From Arthrobacter citreus (lineage in GTDB: Bacteria > Actinomycetota > Actinomycetes > Actinomycetales > Micrococcaceae), in assembly GCF_009192745.1 (NCBI RefSeq), contig NZ_VTFV01000004.1, positions 372,001-436,000 on the forward strand: a stretch of 64,000 bases of DNA, written 5' to 3'. Numbering within the stretch: the stretch's first letter is position 1; each line of letters opens with the position of its first letter. The translations under genes were made by a program, and so were the position numbers. Below, in pieces: positions 29,404-38,043 of this stretch. The notes under the pieces are model-generated. The model made no database searches and had not been told where the DNA came from. It saw only the letters and a program-made list of their open reading frames with translations.

Positions 29404-30744
29404 CTAGCCGATCGCTCCCTCTTCCAGCAGGTCCGTCACCAGGGCGGCTATCGGTGAACGCTCCGAGCGGGTGAGGGTCATGTGTCCAAACAGCGGATGG
29501 CCCTTGAGCGTCTCCACCACGGCCGCAATTCCGTCATGGCGGCCCACCCGCAGGTTGTCCCGCTGGGCGACGTCATGCGTCAGGACCACCTTCGAGTTCT
29601 GGCCGATGCGTGAGAGCACAGTCAGCAGGACGTTCTTCTCCAGGGACTGGGCTTCATCGACAATGACGAAGCTGTCATGCAGCGACCGTCCGCGGATGTG
29701 GGTCAGGGGAAGCACCTCGAGCATGCCGCGGTCCAGGACTTCCTCGACCACTTCCTTGGAGACCAGGGCCTCCAGGGTGTCAAAGACCGCCTGGCCCCAG
29801 GGCCCCATCTTGTCCGCCTCGCTTCCGGGCAGGTAGCCGAGCTCCTGTCCGCCGACGGCATACAGCGGGCGGAAGACCACCACTTTGCGGTGCTCCCGCC
29901 GCTCCAGGACAGCTTCCAGTCCGGCACACAGTGCCAGCGCGGATTTTCCGGTTCCGGCCCTTCCGCCCAGCGAGACTATGCCCACTTCCGGGTCCAGGAG
30001 CATGTCGATGGCCAGCCGCTGTTCAGCTGAGCGTCCGTGGAGGCCGAACACGTCCCTGTCCCCGCGGACCAGCCTCACCTGTTTGTCCGCTCCCAGCCGG
30101 CCGAGCGCTGAAGACCGGCCGGAGAGCAGCACCAGCCCGGTGTTGACCGGCAGGTCTGCGGCGTCAGGGATGAACACCGGCTGGTGTTCATAGAGCGCAC
30201 TGACTTCCGCGTCACCGGTTTCGATTTCCGCCATACCGGTCCAGCCGGTATCCCGCACCAGTTCGTTGCGGTACTCGTCGGCGGTAAGGCCCACGGCGGC
30301 TGCTTTGACGCGCAGCGGCAGGTCCTTGGAAACCACGGTGATGGTGCGGCCCTCATCGGCGAGGTTCCGGGCAACGGCAAGAATCCGGTTGTCGTTATCT
30401 GATCCCCGGATTCCCAGGGGCAGGACTTCAAGGGAAACATGGTTCAACTCCACCCGCAGGGTGCCCCCCGCGTCACCGATCGGCACCGGCCGGTCCAGGC
30501 CGCCGTGTTCCACGCGCAGGTCATCAAGCAGGCGCAGGGCCGTCCGGGCGAAATAGCCCAGCTCCGGATCATTGCGTTTGCTCTCCAGTTCGCTGATGAC
30601 CACCAGCGGCAGGATGACCTCGTGTTCGGCAAAGCGCAGGATTGCCTTCGGATCGGACAGCAGGACAGACGTGTCAAGCACGAATCCCTGGCCAGAGCCG
30701 GAAGCACCGGCGGATTCGTGCAGGGATGCTCTGGTTACGGCCAC
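29404..30744 (-). CDS. phoH2: PhoH2-type protein (PIN domain plus PhoH ATPase)
   Basis: 446 residues. The N-terminal PIN ribonuclease domain has [12 protein letters not shown] and further acidic residues. The C-terminal PhoH domain has Walker [13 protein letters not shown] and Walker [15 protein letters not shown]. Mycobacterial PhoH2 of the same architecture is an ATP-dependent RNA helicase/RNase. GTG start at 30744 has GGAG six bases upstream. The 251-base upstream region carries its promoter. It may be followed by prepilin peptidase and NUDIX in one transcript. Confidence 0.92.
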   Translation of the reverse strand: MAVTRASLHESAGASGSGQGFVLDTSVLLSDPKAILRFAEHEVILPLVVISELESKRNDPELGYFARTALRLLDDLRVEHGGLDRPVPIGDAGGTLRVELNHVSLEVLPLGIRGSDNDNRILAVARNLADEGRTITVVSKDLPLRVKAAAVGLTADEYRNELVRDTGWTGMAEIETGDAEVSALYEHQPVFIPDAADLPVNTGLVLLSGRSSALGRLGADKQVRLVRGDRDVFGLHGRSAEQRLAIDMLLDPEVGIVSLGGRAGTGKSALALCAGLEAVLERREHRKVVVFRPLYAVGGQELGYLPGSEADKMGPWGQAVFDTLEALVSKEVVEEVLDRGMLEVLPLTHIRGRSLHDSFVIVDEAQSLEKNVLLTVLSRIGQNSKVVLTHDVAQRDNLRVGRHDGIAAVVETLKGHPLFGHMTLTRSERSPIAALVTDLLEEGAIG

Positions 30745-30995
30745 TTAGAACTCCAGTCAGGGACCGCAGGCCCCGAATAGCTAGAAGTGTCTTCTCCGCA
30801 GGCCGGCACGGGACGCCGGGCTGCGGCCTCCTGTGCGAACACACAGTGTGTGAGCATCCGGCCTCCGGTTCCATCAGCATGGGGCTGATCGATACGTACA
30901 AGCTACGCCCGCGCGCGTGCCTGCGGACACAGGGACACGACGGAGTTCGATTTGTTCACATCATGTTTACCGGGCTGCCGCTTCCGCCCGCGGGG
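30745..30995. other. Intergenic region upstream of phoH2
   Basis: 251 bases without a supported gene. The only structure noted is a short dyad CACACA-G-TGTGTG at 30840-30852, about 100 bases before the phoH2 start. No clear terminator for the YoaK-family gene upstream was found. Confidence 0.4.
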
Positions 30996-31646
30996 TTAGC
31001 CGTGCAGGTGTCCCGGATGGCCCCAGGAGGCCGCTGCTGCCGCGGTTAGGGCGACGATCGCCGGGCCAAGGGCGGCAAGCCCCAGCAGCAGGTATCCGGC
31101 GCCCCCGCAGAGCGATCCCAGTGTCAGCGAGCACCAGAGCAGCAGGTACCGGTGCCAGCCGTTGCCGCGCTCCCCGAAGAGGGCAGCGGTTACTTTCTGC
31201 CCCAGCTTGACCAGGGTGCCTGTCATGTAGGTAATGCCGATCGACACTTCCCCGCCCCGCTCGAAGACAGCATTGAGCAGGCCCATGGCCGCCGCCAGTG
31301 CCGGCGCCAGCACCCATTCGGCCCCGGGCACTGCCGTGCTTGCCCAGGCAGCTCCGAGAACCGCAGCGGACAGGACGCAGATTGCCGGACGGCGGTGCCT
31401 GTCCAGGACCCGGCGCAGGGCGGATGCGGCTACTACGCCGAAGAAGAATGCGGCAATGAGGCCAAAGGCCTGCAGGAACCCGCTGAGCGACATATCGGCC
31501 ACCGAAGCACCGGCGCGCGTGGAATTGCCGGTCATAAAGGAGACGAAGTAACCACCCAGATGCAGGAAGCCGACGGCGTCAACGTAGCCGGCCGTCCAGG
31601 CCAGGCCGGAGGCCAGCGCAATTTCCGAGCGGGTGTGCCTGAGCAT
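30996..31646 (-). CDS. YoaK (DUF1275) family membrane protein
   Basis: 216 residues with six predicted membrane segments. SGLAWTAGYVDAVGFLHLGG followed by YFVSFMTGNSTRAG is the DUF1275 signature, and GITYMTGTLVKLGQ a later conserved loop. Function unknown, with a proposed transporter-like role. It follows the prenyl transferase by 15 bases and is probably co-transcribed with it. Confidence 0.9.
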   Translation of the reverse strand: MLRHTRSEIALASGLAWTAGYVDAVGFLHLGGYFVSFMTGNSTRAGASVADMSLSGFLQAFGLIAAFFFGVVAASALRRVLDRHRRPAICVLSAAVLGAAWASTAVPGAEWVLAPALAAAMGLLNAVFERGGEVSIGITYMTGTLVKLGQKVTAALFGERGNGWHRYLLLWCSLTLGSLCGGAGYLLLGLAALGPAIVALTAAAAASWGHPGHLHG

Positions 31647-31661
31647 CGCAGGTGGTACCGG

Positions 31662-32423
31662 TTAGGACCCGAAACGCCGCTGCCGGCTGGCGTAGTCCCG
31701 CAGGGCGCGAAGGAAGTCGACCCGGCGGAAGTCCGGCCAGAGTGCCTCGCAGAAGTAGAACTCGCTGTAGGCGCTCTGCCACATCAGGAAGCCGGAGAGC
31801 CGCTGCTCGCCGGAAGTGCGGATCACCAGTTCAGGATCCGGCTGGCCGCGCGTATACAGGTACTCGGAGATCTGCGCGTCGCTCAGTTCGGCGGTGATCT
31901 CCTCGATCGGCTTGCCCTGGGCCTGCGCGTCACGGAGCAGTTCCTTGACCGCGTCGACGATTTCCCGCCGGCCGCCGTAACCGATCGCCACGTTTACGTG
32001 CAGCCCCGTGGCAGACGCCGTCGCCTCCCCCAGGCGCTCGAGCTGGCACGTGAGCTCGTGGGGAAGGATGTCCAGGGCGCCCACCGGCTGGACCCGCAGG
32101 TCGCCCTTCTCCCCCAGCCGGTCCAGGGTGTTGGCAATGATCCCCAGCAGCGGTTCAAGCTCATCCGGGTCACGGTTAAGGTTGTCAGTGGAGAGCATGT
32201 ACAAGGTCACAACCCGCACGCCGAGTTCCTCGCACCAGCCCAGGAACTCCAGGATCTTGTCCGCCCCGGCCTGGTGCCCGTCCGATGTCGGAGCCCCGGC
32301 GAGCTTGGCCCAGCGGCGGTTGCCGTCCACCATCACGCCTATGTGTTCAGGGATGCGGTCCTTGACCAGGCTGCGGCGCAGGCGGCGTTCGTAGTAGGCG
32401 TAAACCACACCGGGAAAGCGCAC
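31662..32423 (-). CDS. cis-Isoprenyl diphosphate synthase (Z-farnesyl diphosphate synthase type)
   Basis: 253 residues. Condenses isopentenyl diphosphate onto an allylic primer in cis, making precursors of decaprenyl or undecaprenyl phosphate for wall synthesis. The catalytic GVMVDGNRRWAK and the C-terminal RTSGEQRLSGFLMWQSAYSE are intact. Sequence and neighbourhood (hemolysin III, DUF255, mca, greA) match Rv1086, the short-chain Z-FPP synthase of M. tuberculosis. Product length is inferred, and a true undecaprenyl synthase remains possible. Confidence 0.92.
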   Translation of the reverse strand: MRFPGVVYAYYERRLRRSLVKDRIPEHIGVMVDGNRRWAKLAGAPTSDGHQAGADKILEFLGWCEELGVRVVTLYMLSTDNLNRDPDELEPLLGIIANTLDRLGEKGDLRVQPVGALDILPHELTCQLERLGEATASATGLHVNVAIGYGGRREIVDAVKELLRDAQAQGKPIEEITAELSDAQISEYLYTRGQPDPELVIRTSGEQRLSGFLMWQSAYSEFYFCEALWPDFRRVDFLRALRDYASRQRRFGS

Positions 32424-32567
32424 GGGTGACTCACCTGCCTATCGGTCTGAAGGGGTTCCGCGGAACGCGGTAGTTTCTCTTCTCAAGGCTACCGCGCACG
32501 GGCTCCCCTCCCGTGCAGGCCGGAGCCGAGCCGCGGCTACCGGAAGGTAACCTACCGGGTCGTAAGT

Positions 32568-32573
32568 TAGGAT
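32568..32573 (+). promoter_or_regulatory. Predicted -10 of the hemolysin III gene (leaderless)
   Basis: TAGGAT ends seven bases before the ATG at 32581, so the message probably begins at the start codon. Confidence 0.5.
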
Positions 32574-32580
32574 TGGCAGC

Positions 32581-33318
32581 ATGAGTTCATTCCCGGAACG
32601 AGTACCTGTCCAGCAGGATCCGGAGTCCCGCCAGGCACCGGGACCGCTGGAATCAGCTGTTGAATCCGTAGCCGATGCGCTCGACGTCAAACCCCACCTG
32701 CGGGGCTGGCTGCACGCCGGCGCAGCTCCCCTGGCCCTGGCTGCCGGGATAGTGCTGGTTGTCCTTGCCCCGACTCCCGGCACCCGTATCGCCTCTGCCG
32801 TGTATGCCCTCACCGGCATCCTGCTGTTCGGCGTTTCGGCGGTTTATCACCGCGGCAACTGGAGCCCGAAGGTCAAGACAATCCTGAAACGGCTGGACCA
32901 CACCAACATCATGCTGGTGATCGCCGGTTCCTACACTCCCCTGGCGTGGTCGCTGCTGCCGCGGGAAACGGCCGTGGTGCTGCTGGTCATCATCTGGAGC
33001 GGCGCGCTGGCGGGAATCGCGTTCCGGCTGCTGTGGCTGCACGCTCCGCGCTGGCTCTACACCCCGGTCTACATTGCCCTGGGCTGCGCAGCCCTTTTCT
33101 ACATTCCGGATTTCTGGGCCGTGAACACGCCCGCGGCCATCCTGGTGATTGCCGGCGGAGCGGCCTACATTGCCGGCGCTGTCATCTACGCGATGAAACG
33201 CCCCAATCCTTCAGTCGAATGGTTCGGCTTCCACGAGATCTTCCACGCCTTCACTCTGGCGGGCTTCACCTGCCATTACATTGCCATTGTGATGGCCGTG
33301 CTCTCAGTCCGGGGCTAG
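32581..33318 (+). CDS. Hemolysin III / TrhA (PAQR-like) membrane protein
   Basis: 245 residues with seven hydrophobic segments after a ~40-residue soluble start. Conserved metal-site residues appear in AVYHRGNW, LDHTNIMLVIAGSYTPL and FGFHEIFHAFTLAGFTCHY. Members resemble adiponectin receptors; TrhA is linked to membrane energetics, while haemolysis is not well established. It ends with a four-base convergent overlap on the DUF255 gene, the same pair as Rv1085c/Rv1084. Confidence 0.93.
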   Translation: MSSFPERVPVQQDPESRQAPGPLESAVESVADALDVKPHLRGWLHAGAAPLALAAGIVLVVLAPTPGTRIASAVYALTGILLFGVSAVYHRGNWSPKVKTILKRLDHTNIMLVIAGSYTPLAWSLLPRETAVVLLVIIWSGALAGIAFRLLWLHAPRWLYTPVYIALGCAALFYIPDFWAVNTPAAILVIAGGAAYIAGAVIYAMKRPNPSVEWFGFHEIFHAFTLAGFTCHYIAIVMAVLSVRG

Positions 33319-35414
33319 TTCCCGCCGGCCAGCTCGGCTTCCAGCTCCGGAGCCGAGTCCACCGGACGGCGGCACACCATGCCGCGGCACACGTAAGCCA
33401 AGGCAGGCGCCTCGGTTTCCCGTCCTTCCAGCAGCCCGACACCGCCGGCTTCCCCGTGGGCGATCACCAGTCCCGGTCCGCCGGCACTGCGCCCTGCGGA
33501 AAGCAGCCGCGCCACGGCTGTGCGGTCCGTTCCGGTGACGGCCAGCTCCCGCGGTCCGTCCAGGAGGAACTGCCGCACGGCCATGGACCATCCCACGGCC
33601 TGCGGAATCGCCGGCCCGGCCCGCCGCACGTGGTCCACGAGTCCTTCGGCAAGGGCACGGTGACGCCCAGGTCCGCCGTAGGAGGCTGACGTCAGCAGCA
33701 CTCCGGCCAGCAAGGCGGTTCCGCTGGGAACAGCGTCATCGAGCGGGTTCGCTGCGGAATGTCCACCCTGCGCCTGCCGGATCTGCTCCGGTTCGCGCGC
33801 AGTATCGGAGAGCCCGTCCGGTCCCAGGAAACGTTCGACGGCGGCCGCCGCCAGCTCCTGCGCCGCATGGTGCCAGCGCGGGTTCCCCGTCGCTGCGTAC
33901 AGCGCGAACAGGCCTTCGGCGACGCCGGCGTAGTCCTCCAGCAGACCTTCTATGCCCTGCGCCTGCCCGTCGCTTGAAACCCGGCGCAGCGTCCTGCCGT
34001 CCCAGTGCACTTCAAGGAGATAGCCTGCAGCGGCCTCGGCGGCCGGCAGCATCCAGTCTTCTGCCATCCCGGCGTCGGCCAATGCCAGGGCTGCGTCGGC
34101 AAGGCCGGCGACCGCCAGGCCGTTCCAGCCCGCCACGACTTTCCCGTCCCGTTCCGGCTGCGGACGTTCAGAGCGTGCGGCCGCCAGAGCCGTCCGCGCG
34201 TCGTCCCAGATCCGGGACTGGGCTTCATCGGGTACGGCCCTGAACCTTAGCGTGCTGCCCGGCAGGCGGTGCGATGCGCCGTCGTCGGCGTCCAGGTCTA
34301 GCAGGTCCAGTGCTGCGGACCCGGCACCCAGGACTGCCTCCAGCTGGGCCCTGGTAAAGACATAGGTTGCTCCCTCCACACGGTGCCCGTCCACCAGGGT
34401 GTCGGCGTCCAGGGAAGAAGCGAAGGCACCTCCGGGCACGGCCAGCTCCGCGGCCATCCAGCGTGCCGTCCCGCGGGTCACCCGCAGCGCCAGCGCCTTC
34501 ACATCAGCGTCTTCCGCCAGGCGGGAGAAGTGCGCGTAGATCCGCAGGAGCTGCGCGTTGTCGTAGAGCATCTTCTCAAAGTGCGGCACCTGCCAGCGGC
34601 GGTCGACTGCGTACCGGGCAAATCCTCCGCCGACCTGGTCGTAGATGCCGCCCAGCGCCATGGCCGTGAGGGTGCGTTCGGCAAGTGCTGCCGCGGTGCC
34701 CGCCGTCGGAGATCCGCTGTGGGCATGGGCCAGCAAAAAACGCAGCAGGGGTGAGGGCGGAAATTTCGGTGCACCGCCGAATCCGCCGTACTCGGTGTCC
34801 TCCGCTGCTGCCAGGGCCTCTACGGCGGCTTCCAGTGCCCGTGCGGAACCAGTATCCGCGTCCGGCGGCCGCACTGTCGCAGAAAGGTCCCCCAGGAGGT
34901 TCCGGTTCGCGGCCTGGTTGGACGCAAGGTGGGCGGCTATCTGCTCTGCGCTGCGCTCCACCTCGCTGCGGCGGTCGCGCCAGGCGCCGGATACTGCCTC
35001 CAGCACCTGGCTGAAGGACGGGGTGCCCTGCAGCTGGCGGGGCGGAAAGTACGTCCCGGCATAGTAGGTCCTGCCGTCAGGGAGGGTGAAAACGCTCATC
35101 GGCCAGCCGCCCTGGCCCGTCAGGGCCTGGGTCGCCGCCATGTAGGCGGAGTCGACGTCGGGACGTTCCTCCCGGTCCACCTTGATGCTGACGAAGTCCC
35201 GGTTCAGGACCCGGGCAATCTCCGGGTCCTCGAAGGATTCGTGCGCCATGACATGGCACCAGTGGCATGCCGCGTACCCGATCGAGATGAATACGGGTAC
35301 ATCCCGCCGGCGGGCTTCCTCAAAAGCGCTGTCGCCGAACGGCCACCAGTCCACCGGGTTTCCGGCATGCTGGCGCAGGTAGGCGGAGGCCTGGTTCTTT
35401 AGCCGCTCCGCCAC
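33315..35414 (-). CDS. DUF255 / YyaL-like protein with N-terminal thioredoxin-like domain
   Basis: 699 residues. The N-terminal ~170 residues form a thioredoxin-like domain with the CxxC motif in YAACHWCHVMAHESFEDPE and the family-typical KVDREERPDVD. A long alpha-helical (alpha/alpha toroid-like, glycosidase-type) region follows. Homologues include spermatogenesis-associated protein 20 and Rv1084. The biochemical role is unknown; redox function is suggested by the CHWC motif and by upstream mca. It starts five bases after the small membrane protein. Confidence 0.92.
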   Translation of the reverse strand: MAERLKNQASAYLRQHAGNPVDWWPFGDSAFEEARRRDVPVFISIGYAACHWCHVMAHESFEDPEIARVLNRDFVSIKVDREERPDVDSAYMAATQALTGQGGWPMSVFTLPDGRTYYAGTYFPPRQLQGTPSFSQVLEAVSGAWRDRRSEVERSAEQIAAHLASNQAANRNLLGDLSATVRPPDADTGSARALEAAVEALAAAEDTEYGGFGGAPKFPPSPLLRFLLAHAHSGSPTAGTAAALAERTLTAMALGGIYDQVGGGFARYAVDRRWQVPHFEKMLYDNAQLLRIYAHFSRLAEDADVKALALRVTRGTARWMAAELAVPGGAFASSLDADTLVDGHRVEGATYVFTRAQLEAVLGAGSAALDLLDLDADDGASHRLPGSTLRFRAVPDEAQSRIWDDARTALAAARSERPQPERDGKVVAGWNGLAVAGLADAALALADAGMAEDWMLPAAEAAAGYLLEVHWDGRTLRRVSSDGQAQGIEGLLEDYAGVAEGLFALYAATGNPRWHHAAQELAAAAVERFLGPDGLSDTAREPEQIRQAQGGHSAANPLDDAVPSGTALLAGVLLTSASYGGPGRHRALAEGLVDHVRRAGPAIPQAVGWSMAVRQFLLDGPRELAVTGTDRTAVARLLSAGRSAGGPGLVIAHGEAGGVGLLEGRETEAPALAYVCRGMVCRRPVDSAPELEAELAGGN

Positions 35415-35419
35415 GGGGA

Positions 35420-35788
35420 CTATCCTGCCGGGGTGGAATCCGGGCGCCGGGGATCAGCGCCGTCGGCCGCAACGGGTGCCGGCCCGGCGTCGGGCCCGGG
35501 AGTCGAAGACGCCTCGGCGGCCTCGGCTGCCGCGTCCTCTGCGGCTTCATCAGCGGCTGAACCGCCGGCAGCCGTTTCATCTCCTTCGCCCGCGACCTGG
35601 GAGCGGTACCGGACGCGCCGGATCCGCTTGACCATGTCCCGAATCAGGAACACTACGCACAGGGCCAGGAACAGCGTTGCCAGGAAGCCCAGCAGGCCGG
35701 GGGTGATGTCCCCTTCCTCGAGGCCGGGCTTCAGGTCGCCCTCGATCGGTGAGGTGACAGTGAGGGTGAGGCTGTACAGCAGGTTCAC
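35420..35788 (-). CDS. Small single-pass membrane protein (Rv1083-like)
   Basis: 122 residues: an external N-terminus of ~30 residues, one membrane segment near 32-52 (GLLGFLATLFLALCVVFLI), a basic stop-transfer patch KRIRRVRYRSQ, then an Ala/Glu-rich disordered cytoplasmic tail. No recognised domain. GTG start at 35788 is chosen because AAGAGAGAG precedes it. Small proteins of this kind sit between mca and the DUF255 gene in mycobacteria too, so it probably works with one of them. Confidence 0.75.
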   Translation of the reverse strand: MNLLYSLTLTVTSPIEGDLKPGLEEGDITPGLLGFLATLFLALCVVFLIRDMVKRIRRVRYRSQVAGEGDETAAGGSAADEAAEDAAAEAAEASSTPGPDAGPAPVAADGADPRRPDSTPAG

Positions 35789-35841
35789 GGAGTTTCTCTC
35801 TCTTGGCAGAAGGCGGCGCACTGAGGCGCCGGATCTACCCT

Positions 35842-36750
35842 CTATCGTATGCCAGCGAAGAGGTCGGTTTCAGGCACCTGTGACGGGACCCGGGATTCGA
35901 TCAGCGAATAGTCTTCCCACGGCCAAACCTGCCGCTGCATGTCGGTGCTCACGGCGAAGAAGAAACCGTCGGGGTCCACCTGGGTGCGGTGGGCCTTCAG
36001 CGCCGCATCACGCACGGGGAAGTACTCTCCGCAGTCGATCTGCGTAGTGGTGGGATGCAGCGGAGCCGGAGGCTGGTTTCCTTCGGTGTCCGTTTCCAGC
36101 CAGGCAGCCAGCCGTTCTGCGTACGGAGAGTCGAGTCCGGCCTTGGTCAGCGCTTCGTGAAGCGCGCGGAAGCGCTCCGGGTTGAACCCGCGGTCATAGT
36201 AGAGCTTCAGCGGTTCCCAGGGAGCACCGGTACCCGGGTACTTCCCGGCGTCACCGGCGGCATGGAAAGCCTCCACGGCAACCTTGTGCGCCATGATGTG
36301 GTCGGGGTGGGGGTAGCCGCCGTTTTCGTCGTAGCTGATGATCACATGCGGACGGAACTCACGGACCAGCTTCACCAGCGGAGCTGCCGCTGTTTCAAGC
36401 GGACGCAGGGCGAAGCATCCGGCGGGCAGCTCCGGCAGCGGGTCCCCTTCGGGAAGGCCGGAGTCCATGAAGCCCAGCCAGCGGTGCTCAATGCCCAGGG
36501 CCGCCTGGGATGCCGCCATTTCGCTGCGGCGCAGACCGGCGAGGTCGCGCTTCGCAGCCGGGATGTCGGCGGCGGCAGGGTTGAGCACGTCTCCGCGCTC
36601 TCCGCCCGTGCAGGTGGCAACCATCACGCGCACCCCCTGGGCGGCGTAGGACGCCATGGTGGCTGCACCCTTGCTGGCCTCGTCGTCGGGGTGGGCATGA
36701 ACCGCCAGCAGGCGCAGTTCTCCGGGCACTGAATGGGTTTCGCTGGACAA
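35842..36750 (-). CDS. mca: Mycothiol S-conjugate amidase
   Basis: 302 residues. Cleaves mycothiol adducts of electrophiles and antibiotics, releasing a mercapturic acid for export. Zinc-site motifs AVHAHPDDEASKG and YPHPDHIMAHK are present, as is CTGGERGD. Length and the C-terminal PDGFFFAVSTDMQRQVWPWE mark Mca rather than MshB. The start is TTG at 36750 with AGGAG eight bases upstream. It heads a chain with the small membrane protein and DUF255. Presence of mca implies the host makes mycothiol. Confidence 0.94.
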   Translation of the reverse strand: MSSETHSVPGELRLLAVHAHPDDEASKGAATMASYAAQGVRVMVATCTGGERGDVLNPAAADIPAAKRDLAGLRRSEMAASQAALGIEHRWLGFMDSGLPEGDPLPELPAGCFALRPLETAAAPLVKLVREFRPHVIISYDENGGYPHPDHIMAHKVAVEAFHAAGDAGKYPGTGAPWEPLKLYYDRGFNPERFRALHEALTKAGLDSPYAERLAAWLETDTEGNQPPAPLHPTTTQIDCGEYFPVRDAALKAHRTQVDPDGFFFAVSTDMQRQVWPWEDYSLIESRVPSQVPETDLFAGIR

Positions 36751-36798
36751 CGCGGTTACTCCTGACAGCCGGCGGAACGCGCCGACGAGAATGTTCGA

Positions 36799-36804
36799 TA
36801 AAAT
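36799..36804 (+). promoter_or_regulatory. Predicted -10 of the DUF4307 gene (leaderless)
   Basis: TAAAAT ends six bases before the GTG at 36811; no ribosome-binding site is present. Confidence 0.5.
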
Positions 36805-36810
36805 GAAACA

Positions 36811-37299
36811 GTGAGCATTGAGGACAACACAGGGGACAGCACCGGGGACAACACTGCCGGCGTACCGGTTGCCGAGCGCCCCGGGGACGGTCTGTCGTCC
36901 GAGACAAGATTAGCCAATCGGTATGGCGCACCCAAGCCGGGACTCAGCGCCCGGACCAAGATTGTCCTGGGCTCACTGGCCGGAGCCGCGGCAGTTGGCG
37001 CCGTGATCTTCATGGCCATTCCTTCCGGGGCAGGGACGCTGACGTCCAAGGACGTCGGATTCACCATCCCGGATGCCGCGTCCGCCGTCGTTGACTTCAA
37101 TGTCACCAAGCCCGCCGACGCCACTGTTGACTGTGCCGTGCAGGTCCTGAGCGAGAGTTACGCGGTGGTCGGATGGAAAACCGTCCGGATCCCCCCGTCC
37201 CAGGACGCAACCGTATCCCTGAGCACCTCGCTGAGGACCGATTCCCTGGGAGTCACAGGCGGCGTCAACGCGTGCTGGATCGTGGAGCAGGATTCCTAG
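36811..37299 (+). CDS. DUF4307 domain-containing membrane protein
   Basis: 162 residues. A ~48-residue cytoplasmic start ends in ANRYGAPKPGLSART, then one membrane segment and an ectodomain with DFNVTKPADATVDCAVQVLS, typical of DUF4307. Two cysteines face outward. Function unknown. Always found between mca and greA in relatives (Rv1081c). It is divergent from mca and upstream of greA. Confidence 0.88.
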   Translation: MSIEDNTGDSTGDNTAGVPVAERPGDGLSSETRLANRYGAPKPGLSARTKIVLGSLAGAAAVGAVIFMAIPSGAGTLTSKDVGFTIPDAASAVVDFNVTKPADATVDCAVQVLSESYAVVGWKTVRIPPSQDATVSLSTSLRTDSLGVTGGVNACWIVEQDS

Positions 37300-37349
37300 C
37301 CGCTTTCTGCCGCCAAAAACGCCCGCCGGAGAAACCCGCCCCGTGTGTC

Positions 37350-37378
37350 TTGGGTTTATGCCTCCTGCTGACTAGTAT
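37350..37378 (+). promoter_or_regulatory. Predicted greA promoter
   Basis: TTGGGT (37350-37355) and TAGTAT (37373-37378) are separated by 17 bases. The implied start near 37385 gives a ~154-base leader that contains a strong secondary structure. Confidence 0.6.
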
Positions 37379-37393
37379 GGAGGCTACGTTATG

Positions 37394-37462
37394 CCCCGCC
37401 CAGGTGATCGCCGGAAAAATCCGAGCAAACCGGTCACCGTCCGGCGGGGTCTTTGCTTGTTA
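37394..37462 (+). promoter_or_regulatory. Structured leader RNA / possible attenuator upstream of greA
   Basis: Three nested helices fold in one arm: CCCCGCC/GGCGGGG (37394-37400 with 37443-37449), GGTGA/TCACC (37403-37407 with 37434-37438) and CCGG/CCGG (37411-37414 with 37430-37433). They close on a 15-base A-rich loop. The U-rich TCTTTGCTTGTTA follows, as in a terminator. It starts about nine bases into the predicted transcript. It is not assignable to a known riboswitch class by eye. Confidence 0.5.
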
Positions 37463-37538
37463 GGCCATCCAGCCTTCCAGCAATTTCAGCCAAGCCGAAC
37501 CTGTTTTATGAGTTCGGATGTCATATAAGGAGAGACCC

Positions 37539-38030
37539 GTGTCTACCAACAGCGCATCTGTCGCCTGGCTCACGCAAGAGTCTTACGACCGCCTGAAGGC
37601 GGAGCTGGACCACCTTTCCGGCCCGGGCCGGAGCGAAATCGTTGCACGAATCGAACAGGCACGGTCCGAAGGCGACTTGAAGGAGAACGGCGGCTACCAC
37701 GCCGCCAAGGAGGAGCAGGGCAAGGCTGAAGCCCGTATCCGCCAGCTGACGCAGCTCCTTGAAAACGCGCATGTCGGCGAAGCTCCGGCGGATGACGGCG
37801 TGGTGGAACCCGGCATGCTGGTTGAAGCCAAGATTGCCGGAGACCCGGAACGGTTCCTGCTGGGCTCCCGCGAGATCGCCGGCGACAGCGACATTGACGT
37901 TTACAGCGAGAAGTCACCCCTTGGTGCGGCCATCAACGGCCTGCGTGCCGGCGAATCGACGTCCTACACGGCGCCGAACGGCAAGAGCATCTCCGTGGAG
38001 ATCGTCTCGGCTACTCCGTACACCGGATAA
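37539..38030 (+). CDS. greA: Transcription elongation factor GreA
   Basis: 163 residues. Binds RNA polymerase and stimulates cleavage of backtracked transcripts. The coiled-coil tip GDLKENGGYHAAKEEQGKAE carries the expected acidic residues, and the C-terminal domain ends in GKSISVEIVSATPY. GTG start at 37539 has AAGGAG appropriately spaced; an ATG at 37518 lies before that site. Control by the structured leader is possible. Confidence 0.96.
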   Translation: MSTNSASVAWLTQESYDRLKAELDHLSGPGRSEIVARIEQARSEGDLKENGGYHAAKEEQGKAEARIRQLTQLLENAHVGEAPADDGVVEPGMLVEAKIAGDPERFLLGSREIAGDSDIDVYSEKSPLGAAINGLRAGESTSYTAPNGKSISVEIVSATPYTG

Positions 38031-38043
38031 GCCGAACGGCTTC

